Shown piece by piece: positions 6,385 through 11,563 of a stretch of 11,563 nucleotides of DNA. The stretch's first letter is position 1. Every line of letters begins with the position of its first letter. The stretch is from an uncultured Eudoraea sp. Lineage in GTDB: Bacteria > Bacteroidota > Bacteroidia > Flavobacteriales > Flavobacteriaceae. Location of the stretch: positions 1-11,563 of the forward strand of contig CAJQNH010000063.1 in assembly GCA_905479615.1 (NCBI GenBank), in the 5' to 3' direction. The notes beneath the pieces were generated by a model. That model ran no database searches. It was given only the letters and a program-made list of their open reading frames with translations, and was not told where the DNA came from. Made by a program: the position numbers and the translations under genes.

Positions 6385-6484
6385 TACAGGCGGAGAGACT
6401 TCCCGCCGATGGCGGGATAAACTTCTCCTATCTCCGCTTTTCATAAAAAAAAGCCCATCCAAAAATGGATGGGCCTTTACTTCG
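6385..6484 (-). repeat. tRNA-Leu-linked tandem repeat, unit 2
   Basis: This is a near copy of unit 1 with a 100-bp period. The same 16-base tRNA-like start is followed by an inner hairpin of 7 bp, TCCCGCC / GGCGGGA, with loop GAT in place of TCTTG. The outer stem GCGGAGA / TCTCCGC is kept. The terminator differs from unit 1 only in its loop (plus-strand AAAAAT versus AATAAT) and in one more A in the A-run. Differences fall mostly in loops. Confidence 0.75.
6445..6475 (-). terminator. Intrinsic terminator within repeat unit 2
   Basis: The minus strand reads GCCCATCC, loop ATTTTT, GGATGGGC, then eight Ts. It is a duplicate of the terminator at 6346-6375, with the stem unchanged. Confidence 0.8.
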
Positions 6485-6537
6485 TACAGGCGGAGAGACT
6501 TCCCGCCAAAGGCGGGATAGACTTCTCGTCTCTCCGC
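6485..6537 (-). repeat. tRNA-Leu-linked tandem repeat, unit 3 (without its own repeat-type terminator)
   Basis: This unit has the same 16-base start and the inner hairpin TCCCGCC (6501-6507) / GGCGGGA (6511-6517) with loop AAA. The outer stem is the longest of the three: GCGGAGAGAC (6490-6499) pairs perfectly with GTCTCTCCGC (6528-6537) over 10 bp. It is not followed by the GCCCATCC terminator. Instead unrelated sequence leads to the terminator of the tRNA. Confidence 0.75.
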
Positions 6538-6558
6538 AATATCTACTTTTCTGAAAAC

Positions 6559-6586
6559 AAAAAACCTCCGATCAACGGAGGTTTTT
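6559..6586 (-). terminator. Intrinsic terminator of tRNA-Leu
   Basis: The stem CCTCCG (6565-6570) / CGGAGG (6576-6581) has a 5-nt loop. It is flanked by A6 on the left and T5 on the right, so it could act in both directions. On the minus strand it begins 6 nt after the tRNA 3' end and ends in TTTTTTG. Confidence 0.8.
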
Positions 6587-6592
6587 AAATTG

Positions 6593-6674
6593 TACAGGCG
6601 GAGAGACTCGAACTCTCACACCTTTCGGCACTAGATCCTAAGTCTAGCGTGTCTACCAATTCCACCACGCCTGC
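6593..6674 (-). tRNA. tRNA-Leu(UAG)
   Basis: This 82-nt class II tRNA is complete. The acceptor stem is GCAGGCG / CGCCTGT, closing with a G-U pair at 1-72, and the discriminator is A. The anticodon stem CTAGA / TCTAG encloses the loop CTTAGGA with anticodon TAG, which reads CUA. A long variable arm (GCC-GAAA-GGT) and T arm GAGAG-TTCGAGT-CTCTC fit tRNA-Leu. The CCA end is not encoded: the next bases are CAA. The gene has a terminator directly after it and stands alone, not in a tRNA cluster. Confidence 0.95.
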
Positions 6675-6691
6675 ATTTCCCATCCTGATAA

Positions 6692-6718
6692 CTTCTCCTT
6701 TGAAATAGTATGGAGAAG
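6692..6718. repeat. Short inverted repeat just upstream of tRNA-Leu
   Basis: CTTCTCC (6692-6698) and GGAGAAG (6712-6718) pair over 7 bp with a 13-nt loop, in the 5' leader of the tRNA. The left side, GATAACTTCTCC, resembles GATAAACTTCTCC of the downstream repeat units, so it may be a fragment of the same element. Confidence 0.35.
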
Positions 6719-6741
6719 GAACTATCGTTATTATGGGGTTG

Positions 6742-6749
6742 CAAATATA
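6742..6749 (-). promoter_or_regulatory. Candidate -7 box for tRNA-Leu
   Basis: TATATTTG on the minus strand matches TAnnTTTG and lies 68 bp upstream of the mature tRNA 5' end. No clear TTTG lies at the expected -33 distance, only T-rich sequence, so this is a moderate call. Confidence 0.45.
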
Positions 6750-6835
6750 AAGCAAAATTTCAATTTAAAAATAATCGAAGTTTAAAATTATCAACCTTCT
6801 TTTCGTAAATTTAGTCATTCTTCAAATTATTGATA

Positions 6836-8224
6836 ATGCAAAACATAAAGGCTTACCTGAATCAACACAAAGAACGATTTATAAATGAGCTCATCCAACT
6901 TCTAAAAATGCCATCTGTTAGTGCAGATTCTGCTTATTCTCAGGATGTTCTTGATACTGCAGAGGCATTTGCCACTTCTTTAAAAAATGCCGGTTGTGAT
7001 CTTGTTGAGATTTGTGAAACTCAGGGATATCCAATCGTTTATGGAGAAAAAACAATTGATAAGAACCTACCAACCGTTCTGGTTTACGGGCATTATGACG
7101 TTCAACCGCCAGACCCTTTAGATCTTTGGGACTCCCCACCATTTGAACCTGTGATTAAAAAAACGGAACTCCACCCCGATGGTGCCATTTATGCCCGCGG
7201 AGCCTCTGATGATAAGGGACAGGTTTATATGCATGTGAAAGCCCTTGAATTTATGGTTGCAAACAACGCGCTTCCCTGCAACGTTAAATTTATGATTGAG
7301 GGGGAAGAGGAAGTTGGAAGCGAAAACTTGTCGGACTTTGTTAAAGAGAATCATGCAAAACTGGAAAATGATATTATTCTAATTTCTGACACCGGAATGA
7401 TCGCTAATGATATTCCTTCTATTACTACCGGTCTGCGTGGGTTGAGTTATGTGGAGGTAGAAGTCACTGGCCCAAACCGGGATTTACATTCAGGATTGTA
7501 TGGAGGGGCCGTAGCCAATCCTATCAACATGCTTGCAAAAATGATTGCCTCTTTGCATGATGAAAATAACCATATTACCATTCCCGGGTTTTATGATAAG
7601 GTAGATGAACTTAGCAGGGAGGAGCGCAACGCAATGGGAAAAGCTCCCTTTAATCTGGAGGCTTATAAAGCCGCGCTGGACATTGAAGATGTCTTTGGTG
7701 AAACTTCTTATACCACAAATGAAAGAAACTCTATAAGACCAACACTTGATGTAAACGGCATCTGGGGTGGTTATACGGGAGAAGGTGCAAAAACAGTTAT
7801 TGCGAGCAAGGCACATGCAAAAATCTCTATGCGACTCGTACCTCATCAGGACTGGCATGAGATTACACAACTTTTTAAAACCCATTTTGAAAATATTGCC
7901 CCTGCGGGAGTCAAGGTAAAAGTTATTCCTCACCACGGTGGCGAAAGTTATGTAACCCCTATAGACAGTATAGGTTACCAGGCAGCCAGTAAAGCCTACG
8001 AGACAACATTTGGAAAAGTACCCGTACCCAAGAGAAACGGAGGCAGCATCCCCATTGTTCCGTTATTTGAAAAGGAATTAGGATCTAAGTCCATCTTAAT
8101 GGGTTTTGGACTGGACAGCAATGCCATTCATTCCCCGAATGAGCATTTTGGGGTATGGAATTTTTTAAAAGGAATTGAAACGATACCTTATTTCTATAAA
8201 TACTATGCTGAACTTCGTTCTTAG
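6836..8224 (+). CDS. M20 family metallopeptidase (dipeptidase)
   Basis: This 462-residue cytosolic di-zinc peptidase belongs to the M20/M25/M40 family, of normal length and intact. The metal and catalytic residues are visible in order: H86 and D88 in YGHYDVQP, the bridging aspartate in ARGASDDKG (121-128), the glutamate pair in IEGEEEVGS (around E158-E159), D185 in ISDTG, and a C-terminal histidine in IHSPNEHF. The lid domain carries the conserved DLHSG (217-221), typical of the carnosinase-like dipeptidase branch (PF01546 with PF07687). It probably cleaves dipeptides or other short peptides. The ATG at 6836 is chosen over a TTG six bases upstream because nothing supports the longer form. A one-mismatch -7 box TAAATTTA lies at 6806-6813. 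It is divergent from the tRNA and seems to be a single-gene unit. Confidence 0.92.
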   Translation: MQNIKAYLNQHKERFINELIQLLKMPSVSADSAYSQDVLDTAEAFATSLKNAGCDLVEICETQGYPIVYGEKTIDKNLPTVLVYGHYDVQPPDPLDLWDSPPFEPVIKKTELHPDGAIYARGASDDKGQVYMHVKALEFMVANNALPCNVKFMIEGEEEVGSENLSDFVKENHAKLENDIILISDTGMIANDIPSITTGLRGLSYVEVEVTGPNRDLHSGLYGGAVANPINMLAKMIASLHDENNHITIPGFYDKVDELSREERNAMGKAPFNLEAYKAALDIEDVFGETSYTTNERNSIRPTLDVNGIWGGYTGEGAKTVIASKAHAKISMRLVPHQDWHEITQLFKTHFENIAPAGVKVKVIPHHGGESYVTPIDSIGYQAASKAYETTFGKVPVPKRNGGSIPIVPLFEKELGSKSILMGFGLDSNAIHSPNEHFGVWNFLKGIETIPYFYKYYAELRS

Positions 8225-8385
8225 GGAATTTAAATTTCAGATACATCATGAATTCCTGGAAAAATATTAAAGGAAAATTCCTGAAATTCATAAAACCTTC
8301 TTAATGAAGTGTTTTTATTTCATTTTAGTGTAACAAATCTATGCAAATTGCGTTCTAACCAGTAGAATCAAAAACGAACACTATA

Positions 8386-9486
8386 ATGATACGACGCTTT
8401 TTTATCCTCTGTTCCGGAGCGGACACCGGCATTCTTAATTCCTGTTCTTCAGGAGAACAAAATAAATACGCAGGCATAGGAGCCACTGTGTTTTTTACGG
8501 CTGTAATGGCATTTATTGCTAGTAGTTACGCACTTTATACCGTATTTGACAACGTTTACACCGCCATCTTTTTTGGCCTTATCTGGGGCCTTTTAATTTT
8601 TAACCTGGACAGGTTTATTGTCTCCACTATTAAAAAAAGAGATAGTCTTAAAAGTGAATTTTTACAGGCTACCCCCAGGATAATTTTGGCCATCATTATT
8701 GCCGTGGTGATCTCAAAACCTTTGGAAATGAAAATTTTCGAAAAGGAAATCAACCAGGTTTTACTGGAACAAAAAAACGAACTCACGCTGGCTAATAAAG
8801 CACAGATAGCGCAGCAGTACACTCCCGTGGTTGCCAGTCTGAATGAAGATATTACAGCTCTCAAAAGTGAAATAAACATAAAAGAAATTGAGACCAACGA
8901 CCTGTACGATACCTATATTTCAGAGGCGGAAGGTAGAGCGGGAACCATGCTTTTAGGCAAAGGACCGGTGTATAAAGAAAAGCGCGAAAAGCACGATGCT
9001 GCATTATTGGAATTAAGACAATTAAAGGAAGCAAATGCAACTAAAATAGCTGGTATAGAAACCCAGATCACCGCGCTTAATACAGAATATTCGCAGGCAG
9101 TTGACAATTCTCAGCCAATTATTGACGGATTTGATGGTCTTATGGCCCGTATTAGTGCCCTGGGAGAACTGCCATGGTTTCCCTCATTCTTTATTTTCTT
9201 GTTATTCCTGGCGATTGAAACATCGCCTATAATTGTTAAGCTTCTGGCTCCAAAAGGACCCTATGATCTGAAACTGGAAGATGAGGAAAGTGCCGTGGAG
9301 ACCTGGGTGATGCAAAAGGTATTACAGCGACAAAAAATCCTGGCCACAGATACTACCTTAAATGAAAAAATTTATAGCGAAATAGCAGAAGAAGAAGCTG
9401 TGTATGCCTATAAGAAACAGAAAGCAGAAGAGTTGCTGCGTCTGCAGGCAGATACTTTTCATGATCTTCAGATAAAAAGCCTGTAA
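8386..9486 (+). CDS. DUF4407 domain-containing membrane protein
   Basis: This 366-residue protein has the DUF4407 family layout. The N-terminus FFILCSGADTGILNSC is followed by two membrane segments (about 28-50 and 58-80, the second ending NLDRFIVS) and a third at about 97-113. A long helical, probably coiled-coil region spans about 115-245, then comes a fourth membrane segment at about 264-286 (FFIFLLFLAIETSPII). A charged cytoplasmic tail of about 80 residues follows and looks helical. The motifs YAGIGATVFFT and SYALYTVFDN are characteristic. The family has no established function. The gene follows the M20 peptidase after 161 bp, so co-transcription is uncertain, and it converges with the hydrolase gene, 39 bp away. 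The start at 8386 fits the usual family beginning. Confidence 0.88.
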   Translation: MIRRFFILCSGADTGILNSCSSGEQNKYAGIGATVFFTAVMAFIASSYALYTVFDNVYTAIFFGLIWGLLIFNLDRFIVSTIKKRDSLKSEFLQATPRIILAIIIAVVISKPLEMKIFEKEINQVLLEQKNELTLANKAQIAQQYTPVVASLNEDITALKSEINIKEIETNDLYDTYISEAEGRAGTMLLGKGPVYKEKREKHDAALLELRQLKEANATKIAGIETQITALNTEYSQAVDNSQPIIDGFDGLMARISALGELPWFPSFFIFLLFLAIETSPIIVKLLAPKGPYDLKLEDEESAVETWVMQKVLQRQKILATDTTLNEKIYSEIAEEEAVYAYKKQKAEELLRLQADTFHDLQIKSL

Positions 9487-9525
9487 GGAATATTAACTAA
9501 TAAAAAAGAATTGGAAACACGGGGA

Positions 9526-10527
9526 TTAATTTCCCCAGATTCTGGCCCATAGTTCTATTAAAACGTTTTGTGCGTCTTCTTTGAATTTTGGGGTTTCCTC
9601 AACTATGACCTCATTTTTTAGTTTAAGCAACTTATAACTAAAAGCAAATTTTGGATCAATAGGATTGAGGCTTATCAAACCAAAACGAAGATCATTAAAT
9701 AGTAAGGTTTGTTCCTTCCGCGAAATGGTATACCAGCCTTCGGTAATTTTTATTAACCGGTTAAGCTTATCCTCACCCGCCATTTCTCCCAATAGGTCAT
9801 GGTTTTTTGGATAAGCCCTGAACACAATTGGTTTGGTATCAAACAAGGAATATTCTCCTATTAAATATTCTTTTCCTGTATCTACATTTGCATTCCATAG
9901 TATTGAATTAAATGGGGTTGGCCTGGTTTGGACCTGTTCATAAGCAATCTCCTGATCCTCCAAATTATGAATAAACTTCCTATATGTAATTCCCTTCAAT
10001 AGTAAGGTTACCACTAGATAGCCACTACTAACAATAAGACCCATTCGATTATACTTTCTTCTGGCCGGTGACAGCCTGTGTTGTCTCATGGTCAAAATCA
10101 GGAAAAACAGAAAAGGAAGCGTATATAAAGGATCTATGACAAAAATATTCTGGAAAGCCAGGCGAAGATCAAAAGGCCAAAAAAGTTGCGTACCCCAGGT
10201 GGTAAAGGAATCTAAAATAGGATGGGTAAACAAACCCCAGAACATAAGTTTAGACCATTCCTGCCAGCTTACTCCGGAATTTTTTTCAATTTTAGAAATC
10301 AGCCAACCAAAAACGGGTGCAAACAAAAGGCTAAATAGAATGGAATGACTAAAACCCCTGTGCCATTCTGTATAAGTAACCGTATCTACAAAATAGCGAC
10401 TTAAGACATCAAGATCCGGTATTGTGCCGGCAATTGCACCATAAAGCATCGCTTTATTCCCCACCTTTTTACCAAGTACCACCTCACCAACTGAGGCCCC
10501 TAAAACTATTTGCGTTAGTGAATCCAT
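9526..10527 (-). CDS. YdjM/YbcI-type membrane-bound metal-dependent hydrolase
   Basis: This 333-residue protein belongs to the LexA-binding, inner-membrane hydrolase family (PF04307, formerly DUF457). The start MDSLTQIVLGASVGE is typical. The predicted metal ligands are visible: D38 and D40 in IPDLDV, H56 and H61 in HRGFSHS, H102 and D106 in THPILDSFTTWG, and D120 and D132 in WPFD and FVIDPLYT. Several membrane helices lie in the first ~180 residues. The C-terminal ~150 residues are soluble and less conserved, which is usual for the longer Bacteroidota members. Its substrate is unknown. The ATG lies 3 bp after the stop of the MutS-like gene (TAA TAG ATG), so the two are almost certainly co-transcribed and possibly translationally coupled. 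Confidence 0.88.
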   Translation of the reverse strand: MDSLTQIVLGASVGEVVLGKKVGNKAMLYGAIAGTIPDLDVLSRYFVDTVTYTEWHRGFSHSILFSLLFAPVFGWLISKIEKNSGVSWQEWSKLMFWGLFTHPILDSFTTWGTQLFWPFDLRLAFQNIFVIDPLYTLPFLFFLILTMRQHRLSPARRKYNRMGLIVSSGYLVVTLLLKGITYRKFIHNLEDQEIAYEQVQTRPTPFNSILWNANVDTGKEYLIGEYSLFDTKPIVFRAYPKNHDLLGEMAGEDKLNRLIKITEGWYTISRKEQTLLFNDLRFGLISLNPIDPKFAFSYKLLKLKNEVIVEETPKFKEDAQNVLIELWARIWGN

Positions 10528-10530
10528 CTA

Positions 10531-11563
10531 TTATTCAACGATTTTCATTTTCTTCAACAAAAATGAGGCATTCATGTTTTGACAAATCCCTTTTTTGAAC
10601 TTATAATCAAAATGCAATTCATCATTTACAATTGCGGCATCAAAATAGTAGTTATCAACCTTTTCCAGACTTTTGGCAACCTCACAAAGACTTAAATCAT
10701 GGGTAGCTATAAGTCCGGTTGAATTAGAACCAACTAACTTTTCGATAAACTTTCTGGAACCAATAGCCTTATCTGTGCTGTTGGTTCCTTTTAGGATTTC
10801 ATCCAAAACAATAAAATATTGATCATCCCTGATACTATCAATAATAAACTTTAAACGCTTTAGTTCTGAAAAAAAGTAGGATTCATGTTCTGTCAAAGAA
10901 TCTACAGTTCGCATGCTGGTAATCAGTTTAATGGGCTGGTATCGTAACAAGGTAGCGCATACTGGCAAGCCTATATTGGCCATAACAATCTGAAGGGAGA
11001 TAGTTCGCAGGAATGTGCTTTTACCGGCCATATTTGCGCCGGTAATTACATAAAATTCTTCTTTACTAATTTTAAAATTATTTGTGACCCCTTCAGCCGG
11101 GTCGAGCATGGGATGTGAGATATTTTTGGCTTCAATGATAAGATCATTTTTTGTGATTTCAGGAAAAGTATAATCGGGGTGATTAAAAGCAAAATTTCCC
11201 AGACTGTTATAAGAGTCAAAAAAAGCTATGGTATTAAGCCAGCGCTCTACACTATTGCCATGAACACTAATCCATTTCTCTATGGAATAAGCATACCTGA
11301 GGTCCCACAATAGAAACCCATTAGCCAAAGCACCAAAAATCATATTATTCCTTTGGTCAAAAGCATTCAACATTCCTGAAAATTGTTTTAAAACCCGGGA
11401 AACCTCTATACCATCTTCCAAAATGTACTCCTTTTCATTCTGCAACAATTGGGATTGGTATTTCATATTCTCCAAAAGCAATATCAATTTTTGATACTGC
11501 TGGAAACTACTCTGTGCTTGCGATGTATTCTGAGAAAGCGCATTGACCCTGCTTAAATACTTA
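10531..11563 (-). CDS. MutS-like ATPase, partial (5' end beyond right edge)
   Basis: The frame is open to the right edge of the window, with 343 visible residues beginning KYLSRVNALSQ, so the N-terminus is missing. An internal TTG at 11487 is not a real start. The C-terminal ATPase domain of the MutS family is complete. It shows SHPMLDP, Walker A GANMAGKS at visible residues 175-182, the conserved block RTVDSLTEHESYFFSELKR, Walker B FIVLDE (250-255), and the H-loop histidine in IATHDLS (about 288). Flavobacterial relatives are about 600 residues long, with N-terminal membrane segments and no mismatch-recognition domain, so this is probably a MutS-related ATPase and not MutS itself. That part is outside the window and is inferred. 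It forms an operon with the downstream hydrolase gene. Confidence 0.88.
   Translation of the reverse strand, partial: KYLSRVNALSQNTSQAQSSFQQYQKLILLLENMKYQSQLLQNEKEYILEDGIEVSRVLKQFSGMLNAFDQRNNMIFGALANGFLLWDLRYAYSIEKWISVHGNSVERWLNTIAFFDSYNSLGNFAFNHPDYTFPEITKNDLIIEAKNISHPMLDPAEGVTNNFKISKEEFYVITGANMAGKSTFLRTISLQIVMANIGLPVCATLLRYQPIKLITSMRTVDSLTEHESYFFSELKRLKFIIDSIRDDQYFIVLDEILKGTNSTDKAIGSRKFIEKLVGSNSTGLIATHDLSLCEVAKSLEKVDNYYFDAAIVNDELHFDYKFKKGICQNMNASFLLKKMKIVE

Noticed and set aside
6277..6462. Open frame of 61 codons on the minus strand across the repeat array
   Set aside because: Its sequence is the repeat read twice (FFMKSGD.RSLSR), made by the hairpins and terminators. There is no sign of coding.
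6045..6675. CRISPR array, suggested by regular ~100-bp repeats
   Set aside because: The repeats are long, nearly contiguous hairpin-terminator units without unique spacers, and no cas genes are present.
8248..8304. Tiny plus-strand frame MNSWKNIKGKFLKFIKPS between the peptidase and DUF4407 genes
   Set aside because: Eighteen codons with no ribosome binding or promoter signal. Too short to support without conservation data.
8332..8345. 14-bp match (AACAAATCTATGCA) to the -7 region of the acyltransferase copy 2 promoter, giving TAGATTTG on the minus strand
   Set aside because: There is no TTTG at the -33 distance (the bases there read ACTG) and the transcript would run antisense into the peptidase gene. 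Probably chance.
9521..9536. GGGGA-TTAATT-TCCCC palindrome at the junction of the convergent genes as a terminator
   Set aside because: The stem is only 5 bp, it overlaps the hydrolase stop codon, and no T-run follows directly on either strand.

Overview
The window looks like chromosomal DNA of a Bacteroidota member, most likely a marine-type Flavobacteriaceae. The evidence is AT-rich DNA, promoters matching the Bacteroidota pattern TTTG-N18/19-TAnnTTTG, little Shine-Dalgarno signal, and families typical of that group (DUF6090, DUF4407, 7TM-AraC regulators, a MutS-like ATPase paired with a YdjM-type hydrolase). Family names come from recognising the sequences by eye; no database search was run.

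Left half (1-6044, all minus strand). Reading in the direction of transcription (right to left) there is an aromatic-acid-type MFS transporter (4746-6044), a decayed 3' fragment of an AraC regulator (4563-4745), acyltransferase copy 2 (3220-4440), an intact membrane-bound AraC regulator (1810-2967), acyltransferase copy 1 (499-1686), and a partial DUF6090 membrane protein (1-466). This is an old tandem duplication of a two-gene unit, regulator plus membrane acyltransferase. In the upstream unit the regulator has lost its sensor half and carries a frameshift. Both acyltransferases keep an almost identical promoter and, 7 bp upstream of its -33 box, a 29-bp palindrome that is near-perfect in front of copy 1 and partly degenerate in front of copy 2. 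The simplest reading is that the surviving regulator now controls both acyltransferases, which probably modify a cell-envelope glycan or lipid in response to a membrane signal.

Middle (6045-6835). This is a gene-free stretch of about 790 bp. It holds a tRNA-Leu(UAG) on the minus strand with its own terminator. Downstream of it lie three repeat units with a period of 99-100 bp. Each begins (plus-strand view) with the same 16 bases as the 3' end of the tRNA, folds into a nested hairpin, and two of them carry a perfect intrinsic terminator. The array may be a REP-like element or a structured RNA; its nature is unresolved. The part from 6105 to 6285 shows nothing convincing.

Right half (6836-11563). 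There are two plus-strand genes, an M20 family dipeptidase and a DUF4407 membrane/coiled-coil protein. They converge on a two-gene minus-strand operon: a MutS-like ATPase cut by the right edge, followed after 3 bp by a YdjM/YbcI-type membrane metal-dependent hydrolase. These look like ordinary housekeeping or hypothetical genes.
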